Assembly (NCBI RefSeq): GCF_020682705.1
Contig: NZ_JAGTTN010000001.1
Location: 868,001-932,000 of the forward strand
Direction of reading: 5' to 3'
Length of the DNA stretch: 64,000 bases
Source: Microbacterium allomyrinae
Lineage (GTDB): Bacteria > Actinomycetota > Actinomycetes > Actinomycetales > Microbacteriaceae
Shown here: in pieces, positions 51,688-61,584 of the stretch
Position numbering within the stretch: position 1 is the first letter of the stretch
How the letters are laid out: every line of letters starts with the position of its first letter
Notes under the pieces: model-generated
Told to the model about the DNA's origin: nothing
The model's input: only the letters and a program-made list of their open reading frames with translations
Database searches by the model: none
Translations under genes and position numbers: made by a program

Positions 51688-52374
51688 TCAGATCGCCATC
51701 GCAGCGCGCACGCCTTCCGCGGCGAACGCACCTCCCTCACCGGTGCTCGACGCGAAGCCACTCGCGAGCACGAGATATTTGTCGGCCGCCTCCAGTGCGA
51801 ATCCGATGTGCTGCTCGACGAGCAGAACGGAGAGTCCTTCGCTCGCGAGCTGCATCACGGTGTGCTCGATCTCCGCGACGATCGTCGGCTGGATGCCCTC
51901 GGTCGGTTCGTCGAGGATGAGCAGCTTCGGCTCGGTGATGAGAGCACGGGCGATCGCCAGCTGCTGGCGCTGGCCGCCCGAGAGCAGGCCGGCCTTGCGG
52001 GTGGCGAACTTCTCCAGGGCGGGAAAGCGCGCCAGCTGCTGGGCGATGAGCGCCTTGCCGCCCTTGCGACCGTCGGCGACGAGTTGCAGGTTCTCCATCG
52101 TCGTCAACTGGGGAAAGGACTGCTGCCCCTGTGGCACATACGCCATCCCGCGCGCGACGCGCTTGTTGGGCGCCAGCGACGTGACGTCTTCGCCGTCGAA
52201 GATCACCTGGCCGCTGCGCGGCTTGATGAGCCCGATCGCGACACGCAGCAGCGTCGACTTGCCGGCCCCGTTATGGCCGAGGACGGCGACGACGTTGTCC
52301 GAGCGGGGCAACGTGACGCCGTGCAGAACCAGCGTGCGGCCGTAGCCGGCCTGGATCTCGTTCATCTCGAGCAT
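51688..52374 (-). CDS. urtE: Urea ABC transporter, ATP-binding subunit UrtE
   Basis: This 228-residue ATPase of the LivF type has Walker A AVLGHNGAGKSTLLRVAIGL, Q-loop MAYVPQGQQSFPQLTTMENL, signature AGLLSGGQRQQLAIARALIT and Walker B KLLILDEPTEGIQPTIVAEI. The GIQP after Walker B is typical for the urea-type branch. It is the last of urtABCDE and starts one base after the urtD stop. It powers urea import together with UrtD. Confidence 0.92.
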   Translation of the reverse strand: MLEMNEIQAGYGRTLVLHGVTLPRSDNVVAVLGHNGAGKSTLLRVAIGLIKPRSGQVIFDGEDVTSLAPNKRVARGMAYVPQGQQSFPQLTTMENLQLVADGRKGGKALIAQQLARFPALEKFATRKAGLLSGGQRQQLAIARALITEPKLLILDEPTEGIQPTIVAEIEHTVMQLASEGLSVLLVEQHIGFALEAADKYLVLASGFASSTGEGGAFAAEGVRAAMAI

Positions 52375-52375
52375 C

Positions 52376-53140
52376 TCAGGATCCCTCTCCCTGCATGACT
52401 GCTCCGGTGGTACCGAGGTAGACCTCCTGCACCTTGGGGTCGGCCTGTACCTGCACGACGGTTCCTTCCGAGAGAAGCTTGCCCTGGTGCAGCACCGTGA
52501 CGCGCGACGCGTAGCGACGCATGAAGTCCATGTCGTGCTCGACGACGAGAACGGTGCGGCGCTCGGCGATGCGCTGCAGCAGTTCACCCGTGGCGGTCCG
52601 TTCGTCCTGGCTCATGCCCGCGACTGGTTCGTCCAGCAGCAGCGCCCGCGGCTCCTGCACCAGCATCATCCCGATCTCCAGCCACTGCTTCTGGCCGTGG
52701 CTCAGGATTCCGGCGGGCGTCTCGCGCTCGTCGCTGAGTCCGGTCTCCTCCAGCGCGACCTCGATCGACGGGTCGACGCGACGGCGCGCTCGCAGCAGCG
52801 AGAGCGACGAACGGTGAAGCCCTGCGGCGATGTCGAGATTCTGCAGGACCGAGAGCTGCTCGAACACACTCGCGGTCTGGAAGGTGCGGCCGACTCCGAG
52901 CCGGACGATCTTCTGCGTGGACTTGCCGAGCAGCTCCTGACCGCCGAGCATGACTGATCCGGTGCCCTTGGAAAGACCGGTGATGGCGTCGATGCACGTC
53001 GTCTTACCGGCACCGTTCGGGCCGATGAGGAATCGGACCTCACCGGGATGAGCATCGAAGGAGACGCCGTCGACGGCGACGAACCCATCGAATGCGACAC
53101 GGAGATCCTCCACGACGAGCGCACCATCTGTGCCGGTCAT
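52376..53140 (-). CDS. urtD: Urea ABC transporter, ATP-binding subunit UrtD
   Basis: This 254-residue LivG-type ATPase has Walker A FLIGPNGAGKTTCIDAITGL, Q-loop LGVGRTFQTASVFEQLSVLQ, signature GILSHGQKQWLEIGMMLVQE (LSHGQ instead of LSGGQ, as in UrtD proteins), Walker B RALLLDEPVAGMSQDERTAT and LVVEHDMDFMRRYA. It partners UrtE. Its start overlaps the urtC stop by 4 bp. Confidence 0.93.
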   Translation of the reverse strand: MTGTDGALVVEDLRVAFDGFVAVDGVSFDAHPGEVRFLIGPNGAGKTTCIDAITGLSKGTGSVMLGGQELLGKSTQKIVRLGVGRTFQTASVFEQLSVLQNLDIAAGLHRSSLSLLRARRRVDPSIEVALEETGLSDERETPAGILSHGQKQWLEIGMMLVQEPRALLLDEPVAGMSQDERTATGELLQRIAERRTVLVVEHDMDFMRRYASRVTVLHQGKLLSEGTVVQVQADPKVQEVYLGTTGAVMQGEGS

Positions 53141-54240
53141 CTGTTCACCTCTTCGAGTTCGGGTGCGGCGACGGGAGCGGGTTCGACCGGTGCGGCGCGT
53201 GAGCGCCACACCAGGCCCTTCGCCTTTCCGAAGAGCGAGGAAAGCCCCATCGGGAGGAACAGCGTCACCAGGATGAACACGAGACCGAGGATGTAGACCC
53301 ACCCGTCGGGCCAACTCGAGCCGAGGCTCGATTGCCCCCATCCGATCGCCATCGCTCCCAGAGCCGGGCCGAACAGCGAGGCGCGGCCGCCGAGCGCCAC
53401 GCCTGCGATCATGAGGATCGAGGCAGACGCGCCGATCTCCGCCGGCGTGATGATGCCGACGATCGGCACGAACATCGCACCCGCGATGCTCGCCATGAGC
53501 GCGGCGACCACATAGGCGACCAGCTTGATGTTGGCGGGGTCGTAGCCCAGGAACCGCACGCGCTCCTCGGCATCCCGTGTCGCGATCAGAAGCTCGCCGA
53601 AGCGGCTGCGGTTGAGCTGCCATACGACCAGCAGGCACACGATGAGCAGGGCGGCGGCGATCATGAACACCATGACCTTGTTCGCATCGTCGTCCAAGAC
53701 GAATCCGAAGAAGTACTTGAAGTCGCTGAGACCCGTGTCCCCTCCGGTTTCGCGGATCGTCGAGCTGATGAGCACGGCGAGTGCCACCGCGAGCGCCTGC
53801 GACAGGATGGCGAAGTACGCGCCCTTGATCCTGCGCTTGAAGAGGGCGTAGCCGAGAACTCCCGCGACGATCACCGGGAGCACCACGATCGCCGCGAGCG
53901 TGAACGCGTCACTGCGGAACGGCTCCCAGAACGGGGGAAGCGACCCCGACGGGTCATACAGGATCATGAAGACGGGAAGGCTGCCGGCCGGTGTGCCCTC
54001 CAGCGTGAGGTGCATCGCCATCGCGTACGCACCGAGCCCGAAGAAGACCCCCTGCCCCAGGACCAGCATTCCGCCTCGCCCCCAGGCCAGGCCGATCCCG
54101 ACGGCCGCGATCGCCCAGCAGCAGTACTTGCCGAGGTTGTTGAGCCAGTGCATCGACAGCACGCTGGGTGCGACGACCAGCAGCAGCACGGCGAACACGC
54201 CGATGCCGATGAGTGGAAGCCAGGGCTTCAGTTTCGTCAT
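53137..54240 (-). CDS. urtC: Urea ABC transporter, permease subunit UrtC
   Basis: This 367-residue LivM-type permease has eight to ten predicted helices: LPLIGIGVFAVLLLVVAPSV, AWGRGGMLVLGQGVFFGLGA (the conserved G-Q-G-F-F segment), KRRIKGAYFAILSQALAVAL, and the EAA-like loop LLIATRDAEERVRFLGYDPA. The C-terminal LSSLFGKAKGLVWRSRAAPV tail is cytosolic. It forms the pore with UrtB. Both its ends overlap neighbours by 4 bp. Confidence 0.93.
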   Translation of the reverse strand: MTKLKPWLPLIGIGVFAVLLLVVAPSVLSMHWLNNLGKYCCWAIAAVGIGLAWGRGGMLVLGQGVFFGLGAYAMAMHLTLEGTPAGSLPVFMILYDPSGSLPPFWEPFRSDAFTLAAIVVLPVIVAGVLGYALFKRRIKGAYFAILSQALAVALAVLISSTIRETGGDTGLSDFKYFFGFVLDDDANKVMVFMIAAALLIVCLLVVWQLNRSRFGELLIATRDAEERVRFLGYDPANIKLVAYVVAALMASIAGAMFVPIVGIITPAEIGASASILMIAGVALGGRASLFGPALGAMAIGWGQSSLGSSWPDGWVYILGLVFILVTLFLPMGLSSLFGKAKGLVWRSRAAPVEPAPVAAPELEEVNR

Positions 54241-55121
54241 GTCAACCCCCGGGTACGGACCGTGAACAGGCCCTGTGGACGGAACTGCAGGAACACCACC
54301 AGGAGCACGAAGGCCAGCACTTGCGCCATGCTTCCGGTCGTCCAGTCGGCGAAGTAGGACAGCGCGATGCCCAGGGCCCACGCCGCGATGACGGTGCCCT
54401 TGATCTGGCCGACGCCGCCGGCGACGACGACGAGGAAGGCCGGGATGATGTACTGCGTGCCCATCTGAGAATTCGTGCCGCCGATCAGGGATGCGGCGAC
54501 GCCGGCCACGCCCGCGAGACCGGACCCCACGAAGAAGGTGATGCGGTCGATATTGCGGGTGCGGATTCCGCTGGTCTCGGCGAGGTCCCGGTTCTGGACC
54601 GTCGCTCTGATGCGGCGCCCGAAGGACGAGTACTTGAGCCATGCGGCGAGGGCCGCCAGGCACAGCGCTGCGAGAACGATGGTGAACACCTGGCGAAGGG
54701 GCCACGCGTAACCGAAGACATTGATCTGCCCCGCCAGCCAGTCGGGGGCTTCGACGGGGACGCCCTGCGCCGGAAAGATCTGAAGGGCGATCTGCTGCAG
54801 GATCAGCGCCACGCCGACCGTCACCAGCAGTGTGTCGAGGGGTCGTCGGTACATCCATTGGATGATGCCGATCTCCAGCAGAAGTCCGAGCAGGCCCGCG
54901 CCGACGAAGGCGAGCGGCAGTGCCAGCAGGATCGAGACGTTGCTGGAGGTGACCACCAGCTGGGTCATATAGGCGATGAAGGCGCCGGCCATGATGAACT
55001 CGCCGTGCGCCATGTTGATCACCCCCATCTGACCGAAGGTGAGGGTGAGTCCGAGCGCGGCGAGCAGCAGCAGCGCACCCAGCGCGGTGCCGTTCAGTAG
55101 CGGCGGTATGAGTGCATCCAC
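54237..55121 (-). CDS. urtB: Urea ABC transporter, permease subunit UrtB
   Basis: This 294-residue LivH-type permease shows LLLLAALGLTLTFGQMGVIN, MAHGEFIMAGAFIAYMTQLV (the conserved NMAHGEF motif) and SSFGRRIRATVQNRDLAETS (cytosolic coupling loop). The GTG at 55121 is preferred; the frame is open 28 codons further up, but that part runs through the hairpin between urtA and urtB and is not protein-like. It forms the channel with UrtC. Confidence 0.92.
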   Translation of the reverse strand: MDALIPPLLNGTALGALLLLAALGLTLTFGQMGVINMAHGEFIMAGAFIAYMTQLVVTSSNVSILLALPLAFVGAGLLGLLLEIGIIQWMYRRPLDTLLVTVGVALILQQIALQIFPAQGVPVEAPDWLAGQINVFGYAWPLRQVFTIVLAALCLAALAAWLKYSSFGRRIRATVQNRDLAETSGIRTRNIDRITFFVGSGLAGVAGVAASLIGGTNSQMGTQYIIPAFLVVVAGGVGQIKGTVIAAWALGIALSYFADWTTGSMAQVLAFVLLVVFLQFRPQGLFTVRTRGLT

Positions 55122-55167
55122 GTGCTGTCGCTCTCTGTGAGTAAGGAGATCTGGAGGCGGGGGTGGA

Positions 55168-55207
55168 GCGTGGGGTCCTGTGCCCGACCGGGCACAGGAC
55201 CCCACGC
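55168..55207 (-). terminator. 18-bp perfect hairpin between urtA and urtB
   Basis: Positions 55168-55185 pair perfectly with 55190-55207 around a 4-nt loop. It starts 11 bp after the urtA stop and is 47 bp before urtB. No U-run follows. It most likely acts as an intercistronic attenuator or a 3' mRNA stabiliser, allowing much more binding protein than permease to be made. Confidence 0.7.
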
Positions 55208-55218
55208 GGGGTGGACGA

Positions 55219-56526
55219 TCAGCCCGCGGCGGCTACGAGAGCATCGCGCACGTCGGCGGGGAACCAGTCGTAGCCCTCGAGGTACGGGTCCGGCTCGATG
55301 AATTCATCGGAGGACCAGACGATGTCGAACTGGTTGTCGGCGTTGATCCGGCCGATGTTGCCCGGCTTGGAGATGTGGTGGTTCTCGCCGTCCAGCGTGA
55401 CGACACCCTCCGGCGCGTCGACGGTGATTCCGCCTTCGGCGGCGGCGGCGTTGACGTCGTCGACCTCGAAGGACCCGGCCGCCTCGACCAGTGCCTTATA
55501 GAGGTAGAGCGAGATGTACGCGGCCTCCATCGGGTCGGAGGTCACCCCGCTGCTGTCGGGGTAGGCCTGCCAGCGCTCGATGAAGGCGGGATTGTTGGGG
55601 GTGTCCATCGACTGGAAGTAGTTCCACGACGCGTAGTTGCCGGTGACCTCGTGCCCCATGGCCGGCGCCTCCTCCTCGGCGATCGAGACCGAGATGATCG
55701 GGGTCGTCTCGGGGGTGAGGCCTGCGTCGTAGTAGGCCTTGACGAAGCCGACGTTCGACGAGCCGTTGATCGTGTTGAAGACGAAGTCCGGGTCCGCCGC
55801 GACGATCTTCGACACCTGAGTGGTCCAGTCGTCCTTGTCGAGCGGCACGTACTCCTCGCCGACGATCTCGATGCCGAGCTCCTCCGCGTACAGCTTGATG
55901 ATCGCGTTCGCGGTGCGGGGGAACACGTAGTCCGAGCCTGCCAGGAACAGCGTCTTCACGCCCTGAGCGGCGAGGTAGTCCATCGCCGGGATGATCTGCT
56001 GGTTGGTCGTGGCACCGGTGTAGTAGATGTTCGGCGACGACTCGAGACCCTCGTACTGCACCGGGTAGAAGAAGAGGCCGTTGTGCTCCTCGACGACCGG
56101 CTTGACGGCCTTGCGGGACGACGAGGTCCAGCCGCCGAAGATCGCGGCCACGCAGTCCTGGGTGAGCAGCTTCTCGGTCTTCTCCGCGAAGGTCGGCCAG
56201 TCGGTGGCGCCGTCCTCCTGGATGTACTCGATCTGCTTGCCGAGGATGCCGCCGTCGGCGTTGATCTCGTCCGCCGCCATGTGCAGGACGTTGGAGACGG
56301 TCTGCTCCGAGATCGCCATGCCGCCGGTCAGCGAGTTGAGGAATCCGAGCTTGATCGTGTCGCCCGACGTGTCGATGCAGCTCGCCGACACCGCAGCATC
56401 GGTTTCCGTCGGCGCCGCGGCGTCGCCGGCGCGGGAACCACAGCCGGCGAGCACGAGGGCCGCCGCCAGCGTCAGGGCGGGGACGGCCAGCAGGCTGCGC
56501 GCCCTTCGAGTCCGTGTCGTTTCCAT
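55219..56526 (-). CDS. urtA: Urea ABC transporter, substrate-binding lipoprotein UrtA
   Basis: This 435-residue binding protein has a lipoprotein signal: LLAVPALTLAAALVLAGCGS, with the lipobox Cys at residue 29. The mature part is a Leu/Ile/Val-type periplasmic-binding fold matching UrtA: IKLGFLNSLTGGMAISEQTV, AAIFGGWTSSSRKAVKPVVE (TSSSRKAV, a urea-specific signature) and FFYPVQYEGLESSPNIYYTG. GGAGA is seven bases before the ATG. It is anchored outside the membrane and delivers urea to UrtBCDE. It is the first gene of the operon. Confidence 0.94.
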   Translation of the reverse strand: METTRTRRARSLLAVPALTLAAALVLAGCGSRAGDAAAPTETDAAVSASCIDTSGDTIKLGFLNSLTGGMAISEQTVSNVLHMAADEINADGGILGKQIEYIQEDGATDWPTFAEKTEKLLTQDCVAAIFGGWTSSSRKAVKPVVEEHNGLFFYPVQYEGLESSPNIYYTGATTNQQIIPAMDYLAAQGVKTLFLAGSDYVFPRTANAIIKLYAEELGIEIVGEEYVPLDKDDWTTQVSKIVAADPDFVFNTINGSSNVGFVKAYYDAGLTPETTPIISVSIAEEEAPAMGHEVTGNYASWNYFQSMDTPNNPAFIERWQAYPDSSGVTSDPMEAAYISLYLYKALVEAAGSFEVDDVNAAAAEGGITVDAPEGVVTLDGENHHISKPGNIGRINADNQFDIVWSSDEFIEPDPYLEGYDWFPADVRDALVAAAG

Positions 56527-57006
56527 GGGGATCTCCGTTTCTGTGTGGTGCAGGTGGTGCGATCTCGGGTGGGGTGGTGCGTCCTGCGGGCACGCCGAAT
56601 GACGCCGCCGCGCCGCCACTGATCCGGGGCACGCCGAAGAGGGCGGTGCCGGACGTGGCGGAACGGGCTGATCGGTGAATCAGGGCGTGGTGCAGGGGTG
56701 GGCCGGTAGTGCGTGCGTCTCAATGCCGTGTGGTGCGGGGCATCGCGTGCCGGTTGGATCGGCGGAAGGTGATCGCCGACTGCTGCGGTAGTTGCCAGCA
56801 TGGGGCCGTGACATTGCTCTGACATTTCTCGATTGTTCCGGTTTTGTTAACCGTGCGCCGGGCGCGGGGCCATGAGGCCCGTAATTCCGGGACTGTCCGG
56901 GCGGAGGCCGCAATTCAGGCTTTCGCGACCCGTCGTCGGACTCGCTCGATATGGCACACTTCTGACATCCACCGCCGAGTCAGGCGGAGCCGAGCCGGAG
57001 GCCCGA
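56527..57006. promoter_or_regulatory. Divergent urt/ure control region with a possible GlnR-type box
   Basis: This 480-bp spacer separates urtA (left) and ureA (right) and contains no gene that I can support. GTTCC (56835-56839), 6 bp, GTTAA (56846-56850) resembles, with two mismatches, the GlnR pattern (GTTTC-n6-GTnAC) used for nitrogen genes in actinobacteria. Nearby on the other strand GTCAG-n6-GTCAC-like steps recur. The stretch 56810-56850 is the most AT-rich part, consistent with promoters. Confidence 0.35.
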
Positions 57007-57309
57007 ATGCGCTTCACCCCCGCCGAGACAGAAAAGCTGCTCCTCTCGGTCGCCGCGATGGTCGCGCGCGACCGCCTCGAGCGCGGCATCCTGCTCAACC
57101 ACCCCGAGACGGTCGCCCTGCTCTCGTGCTGGGTCATCGAGCGCGCACGCGAAGGACGCGCCGTGGCCGACCTCATGCAGGAAGGACGCCGTGTGCTCAC
57201 CCGAGAGCAGGTCATGCCGGGCGTTCCCGAGATGCTCGCCGATGTGCAGGTCGAGGCGACCTTCCCCGATGGTCGCAAGCTCGTCACCGTCCACCACCCG
57301 ATCGACTGA
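57007..57309 (+). CDS. ureA: Urease gamma subunit
   Basis: This 100-residue subunit begins [20 protein letters not shown] and continues [40 protein letters not shown]. The ending [18 protein letters not shown] is the canonical C-terminus. It is one of three structural subunits of cytosolic urease, which hydrolyses urea to ammonia and carbamate. It is the first gene of ureABC-F-G-D, and ureB follows after nine bases. Confidence 0.96.
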   Translation: MRFTPAETEKLLLSVAAMVARDRLERGILLNHPETVALLSCWVIERAREGRAVADLMQEGRRVLTREQVMPGVPEMLADVQVEATFPDGRKLVTVHHPID

Positions 57310-57318
57310 GGAGTCGCC

Positions 57319-57669
57319 GTGGCATCCGCATCGTCTCAAGGCCCGGGCGCGTATCGCATCCAGCCGGGCCGCATCGAGCTGAACGCCGACCGGGTCGGCA
57401 GCGAGCGCATCCGCCTCGTATTCGTCAACACCGGCGACCGGCCGATCCAGATCGGATCGCACATCCATCTGCCCGACGTGAACCCGGCACTGGAGTTCGA
57501 CCGTGCCCTCGCTCACGGATTCCGCCTGGACATCGCCTCCGGCACGTCTCAGCGCTTCGAGCCGGGCGCATCGCGCGAACTCGACGCCGTGGCCCTGCGT
57601 GGGGCGCGCCGTGTTCCCGGCATCCAGATGAAGACCGACGGACAGGAGCTGCTCGATGGTGTGGCTTGA
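57319..57669 (+). CDS. ureB: Urease beta subunit
   Basis: This 116-residue subunit has [40 protein letters not shown] (the conserved GSH-H/F core) and [24 protein letters not shown]. The GTG at 57319 is preceded by GAGGAG. Residue order and length fit UreB, with an N-terminal extension of about eight residues. It overlaps ureC by 14 bp, so translation is coupled. Confidence 0.95.
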   Translation: MASASSQGPGAYRIQPGRIELNADRVGSERIRLVFVNTGDRPIQIGSHIHLPDVNPALEFDRALAHGFRLDIASGTSQRFEPGASRELDAVALRGARRVPGIQMKTDGQELLDGVA

Positions 57670-59353
57670 CCGGTCGCGCTACGCGGCGATCTACGGCCCC
57701 ACGGCAGGAGACGAGGTGCGCCTGGGCGACACCGATCTGTGGATCCAGATCGAGCGCGATCTCACCGTCGGCGGCGAGGAGGCCGTCTTCGGCGGCGGCA
57801 AGTCGATCCGCGAGTCCATGGCGCAGGCGACGACCACCCGCGCGGACGGGGCCCTCGACACCGTCATCACGAACGCGATCATCCTGGACTGGTGGGGGAT
57901 CGTCCGCGCCGATATCGGCATCCGTGACGGTCGTATCGTCGGAATCGGCCACGCGGGCAATCCCGACATCAGCGACGGCATCGACATGATCATCGGCCCT
58001 TCCACGGATGTCATCTCCGGCGAAGGACGCATCGTCACGGCGGGCGCGATCGACTCGCACGTCCACCTGCTCTCGCCCTCGCAGATCCACGAGGCTCTCG
58101 CCTCCGGCATCACGACCATCGTGGGCGGCGGCACCGGACCCTCGGAGGGATCCAAGGCGACGACGGTCACGCCCGGGGCGTGGCATCTGTCAGCGATGCA
58201 CCGTGCGCTCGATCCGCTGCCGATCAACGTCCTGCTGCTCGGCAAGGGCAACACGGTATCGATGGCGGCACTCGAGGAGCAGGCGCTGGCCGGCGCCGCC
58301 GGCTACAAGGTGCACGAGGACTGGGGGTCCTCCCCCGCCGCCATCGACGCGTCATTGCGCGCGGCCGAGGACTGGGGCCTGCAGGTCGCGCTGCACTCGG
58401 ACTCGCTCAACGAGGCGGGGTTCGTCGAGTCCACGATCGCGGCGATGGGCGGAAGGTCCATCCACGCATTCCATGTGGAGGGCGCCGGCGGCGGCCACGC
58501 CCCCGACATCCTCTCGATCGCGGCGCTGCCCAACGTGATCCCGGGGTCCACGAACCCGACGCTCCCCCACACGGTCAACACCGTCGCGGAGCACCTCGAC
58601 ATGCTGATGGTCTGCCATCACCTCAACCCCGCCGTGCCCGAGGACCTCGCGTTCGCGGAGTCGCGCATCCGTGCCACCACGATCGCCGCGGAAGACATCC
58701 TCCACGACATCGGGGCACTGTCGGTGACGTCGTCCGACGCGCAGGCGATGGGCAGGATCGGCGAAGTCGTCACGCGCACGTGGCAGGTCGCTCACGTCAT
58801 GAAGCACCGTCGCGGGCCGTTGGGGGGCGGGATGCCGGCCGACAACGAGCGCGCCCGTCGCTATGTCGCGAAGTACACGATCAACCCCGCCGTCGCTCAC
58901 GGGATCGCGTACGACGTGGGCTCGATCGAGGTCGGCAGGCTGGCGGACCTCGCAGTGTGGGACCCGAAGTTCTTCGGCGTCCGGCCCGCCGTCGTCATCA
59001 AGGGCGGTGCGATCGCGTGGGCCGCGCTCGGCGACCCGAACGCCTCGATCCCCACGCCCCAGCCCGTGATGATGCGACCGTCCTTCGGTGACACGATCGG
59101 GGCGGACCTCTCGGTGACGTACGTCTCGCCCGCGGCGCTCGAGGCCGGTCTCGCCGAGACGCTCGGTCTTCGGCGCCGACTGGCAGCGGTGGAGCCCACG
59201 CGTCATATCGGCAAGGCCGACATGAAGAACAACGACGTTCTGCCGTCGATCCGCATCCGTCCCGACACGTTCGAGATCTCGATCGACGGCGAGGATGTCC
59301 AGCCGTCGCCCGCGGCATCGCTCCCGTTGGCTCAGCTGTACAACCTCTTCTGA
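57656..59353 (+). CDS. ureC: Urease alpha subunit (catalytic)
   Basis: This 565-residue catalytic subunit carries the dinickel site. Ligands are visible: His135 and His137 in [11 protein letters not shown], the carbamylated Lys218 in [13 protein letters not shown], then [10 protein letters not shown] and [13 protein letters not shown] with further His ligands, and Asp in [14 protein letters not shown]. The flap His321 lies in [20 protein letters not shown]. The MVCHHL signature is complete, so the enzyme should be active. The length matches other bacterial UreC (about 567). Confidence 0.97.
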   Translation: MVWLDRSRYAAIYGPTAGDEVRLGDTDLWIQIERDLTVGGEEAVFGGGKSIRESMAQATTTRADGALDTVITNAIILDWWGIVRADIGIRDGRIVGIGHAGNPDISDGIDMIIGPSTDVISGEGRIVTAGAIDSHVHLLSPSQIHEALASGITTIVGGGTGPSEGSKATTVTPGAWHLSAMHRALDPLPINVLLLGKGNTVSMAALEEQALAGAAGYKVHEDWGSSPAAIDASLRAAEDWGLQVALHSDSLNEAGFVESTIAAMGGRSIHAFHVEGAGGGHAPDILSIAALPNVIPGSTNPTLPHTVNTVAEHLDMLMVCHHLNPAVPEDLAFAESRIRATTIAAEDILHDIGALSVTSSDAQAMGRIGEVVTRTWQVAHVMKHRRGPLGGGMPADNERARRYVAKYTINPAVAHGIAYDVGSIEVGRLADLAVWDPKFFGVRPAVVIKGGAIAWAALGDPNASIPTPQPVMMRPSFGDTIGADLSVTYVSPAALEAGLAETLGLRRRLAAVEPTRHIGKADMKNNDVLPSIRIRPDTFEISIDGEDVQPSPAASLPLAQLYNLF

Positions 59354-59361
59354 GCCTCGCC

Positions 59362-60036
59362 GTGGACTCCCTCGCGCATACCGTCACCCTGCTGCTCGCC
59401 GACGCACGACTCCCCTCGGGCGGGCACGCGTTCTCGGCGGGTGTCGAGCCCGCTCTCCAGGGCGGGCTCGCGCGAGCGGACGTCGGCGCATTCCTGCGAG
59501 CCCGGGCGCGGACGACGACGCTCGTGGATGCCGCGACGGCGGTCGTGGCGCGGCGGGCCGGCCTGAGCGGCGAGTCGTATGCACCCGTGGAACGGGCGTG
59601 GGCGGCGCGCACCCCGAGTCGGGCGGCCCGCACCGCCTCGACGGACCTCGGCCGCGGGCTTCTCCGGCTCGCGCAGCGCCTCTGGCCGCAGTCTCCGGCG
59701 ATCGTCGCGCTGACCGCGGGTGGCGCGACAACGCCTCCTCGGCCGATCGTGCTCGGCGCGGTCGCCGCTCACACAGGTCTCGACCCCGAGGCCCTGATTC
59801 GCGTCGCGGTCTACGACGACATCGCGGGCGGCGTCGCGGCTCTGCTCAAGCTCGAGCCCGGCGATCCGGTCGACGGCGTGCGCCTCGTGCTCGACGCGTG
59901 CGCCGCGGTCGATCCGCTCATCTCGCAGCTCGCGGCACTCGACTCGCCCGAGGCGATCCCTGCCTCCAGCGCCCCCCAAGCCGAGGCGTGGACCGAAGCT
60001 CACGCCACAACGAACAGGAGACTCTTCCGTGCCTGA
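59362..60036 (+). CDS. ureF: Urease accessory protein UreF
   Basis: This 224-residue protein shows [20 protein letters not shown], the signature of UreF (D-x-x-x-P-x-G-x-x-x-x-S-x-G), and later [20 protein letters not shown] and [20 protein letters not shown]. UreF joins UreD and UreG on apo-urease and gates nickel insertion. The GTG at 59362 starts it, eight bases after the ureC stop. It is somewhat shorter and more divergent than enteric UreF. It overlaps ureG by 8 bp. Confidence 0.9.
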   Translation: MDSLAHTVTLLLADARLPSGGHAFSAGVEPALQGGLARADVGAFLRARARTTTLVDAATAVVARRAGLSGESYAPVERAWAARTPSRAARTASTDLGRGLLRLAQRLWPQSPAIVALTAGGATTPPRPIVLGAVAAHTGLDPEALIRVAVYDDIAGGVAALLKLEPGDPVDGVRLVLDACAAVDPLISQLAALDSPEAIPASSAPQAEAWTEAHATTNRRLFRA

Positions 60037-60835
60037 CTCCCCGCTCGCCCCCCGCGCCCTCCGACTCGGTGTCGCCGGCCCCGTCGGCACCGGCAAATCG
60101 TCGCTCATCGCCACGGTGTGCCGGGCGCTGGCCACCGAGCTGCGCCTCGGTGTCATCACGAACGACATCTACACCGATGAAGATGCCCGGTTCCTGCGCT
60201 CCGCGGGCGTGCTCGACCCCGAGCGCATCCGCGCCGTGGAGACGGGCGCCTGTCCGCACACCGCGATTCGCGATGACATCACCACCAACCTGCTCGCCGC
60301 CGAAGACCTCGAGCGAGACTTCGCGCCCCTCGATGTGGTTCTCATCGAGTCGGGCGGCGACAACTTGACGGCGACCTTCTCGCCCGCTCTGGTCGACGCG
60401 CAGATCTTCGTGCTGGATGTCGCGGGCGGCGGCGATGTCGCCCGGAAGGGGGGCCCCGGAATCGGCCGGGCCGACCTGCTCGTCGTCAACAAGACCGACC
60501 TCGCCCCCTATGTCGGCGTCGACGTGGCGCAGATGGTGGCGGATGCCGAAGCGGCGCGCGAAGGCCGCGCCGTGCTGGCCCTGTCGCGGCATGACGCCGC
60601 CTCGATCGCGGCGCTGCGCGCGTGGGTGCTCGGCATTCTCACGAGTCATCGGGCGGGCACGCACGTCGCCCAGGACCCCGGCCCGATGGCCCCGCACTTC
60701 CACGCCGACGACGAGCATCCCGAGGGCGGATTCATCCACTCGCACGCCGAGGATGCCCCGCACGCCGAGGAGCACGACCACGACCACGAGCATCTGCACG
60801 CACATGCCGGTGCGGGGATGACCGCGGGCGAGTGA
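60029..60835 (+). CDS. ureG: Urease accessory GTPase UreG with C-terminal His-rich tail
   Basis: This 268-residue SIMIBI GTPase has P-loop [20 protein letters not shown] (about 13-32), the metal-binding [15 protein letters not shown] with the CPH motif, [20 protein letters not shown] and [17 protein letters not shown]. The usual length is about 205. The extra 50 residues at the C-terminus are rich in His and acidic residues ([20 protein letters not shown], then [15 protein letters not shown]). Other UreG proteins can carry a short His stretch at the N-terminus; the C-terminal position is unusual and probably stores or delivers nickel. No ureE is present in the cluster. Confidence 0.94.
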   Translation: MPDSPLAPRALRLGVAGPVGTGKSSLIATVCRALATELRLGVITNDIYTDEDARFLRSAGVLDPERIRAVETGACPHTAIRDDITTNLLAAEDLERDFAPLDVVLIESGGDNLTATFSPALVDAQIFVLDVAGGGDVARKGGPGIGRADLLVVNKTDLAPYVGVDVAQMVADAEAAREGRAVLALSRHDAASIAALRAWVLGILTSHRAGTHVAQDPGPMAPHFHADDEHPEGGFIHSHAEDAPHAEEHDHDHEHLHAHAGAGMTAGE

Positions 60836-61584
60836 CCGCGACACGCATCGCGGTCATCGCGGGCGAGCCACGCGCGCACGTGGAACTCGCGGTCGGCGCG
60901 CTCGCACCGCGCCTGATCTCGCGGAATGCCACGCGAGCGCATGTCGCCGTCACCGCGGCCGGCATGGTGCTCCTCGGCGGCGACCACGTGGACATCCGGA
61001 TCGATGTCGGCCCGGCGTGCACTCTTGAGATCGAGGATGTCGGTGGCACCGTCGCCTACCCGGGTGCGCTCTCGTCGTGGAACCTGGACGTGCGGATCGG
61101 CGCCGGGGGAACGCTGCTCTGGCACGGCCTGCCGTTCGTCGTCACCGGCGGGGCTGACGTCGAGCGCCGGAGCTCCCTCACGCTGGGATCCGATGCGCGC
61201 GCGGTGATCCGCGAGACGTTGGTGCTCGGCAGGCACGGCGAGCGGGGTGGCCGGTTGAGTTCGGAGCTTTCCGTCGTCGACGGAGACGGACCCATCCTGT
61301 TCGAGCGGCTGGAGGCAGACGGCCGCGCACCCGAACCGGGAGTGCTCGGGGGCAACCGGACGCTCGATGCCGTGATCGCCGTCGGATTCCGCCCGCGTGC
61401 ACGCCCGCACGACCTCGAGTTCGATCTCCCCGGAGCGATGGCGCGCCACCTCTCAGACCACACGCACGGCTCGCCGCTCGACCCGGTGTGGGATGCGTGG
61501 GCGGCGCTGGCGGAGGAGCGCGGTCTCGGCGCCGCTCCCGCGAGCCTTGAAACGGAAAGGAATCGCGTTGAAGTCACTGCATGA
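60832..61584 (+). CDS. ureD: Urease accessory protein UreD
   Basis: This 250-residue UreD/UreH protein shows [40 protein letters not shown] and [28 protein letters not shown]. UreD binds apo-urease and provides a docking site and tunnel for nickel transfer from UreFG. It is short compared with enteric UreD (about 275), as is common in actinobacteria. The GTG at 60832 overlaps the ureG stop by 4 bp (GTGA). The 3' end overlaps the nickel permease gene by 17 bp. Confidence 0.9.
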   Translation: MTATRIAVIAGEPRAHVELAVGALAPRLISRNATRAHVAVTAAGMVLLGGDHVDIRIDVGPACTLEIEDVGGTVAYPGALSSWNLDVRIGAGGTLLWHGLPFVVTGGADVERRSSLTLGSDARAVIRETLVLGRHGERGGRLSSELSVVDGDGPILFERLEADGRAPEPGVLGGNRTLDAVIAVGFRPRARPHDLEFDLPGAMARHLSDHTHGSPLDPVWDAWAALAEERGLGAAPASLETERNRVEVTA

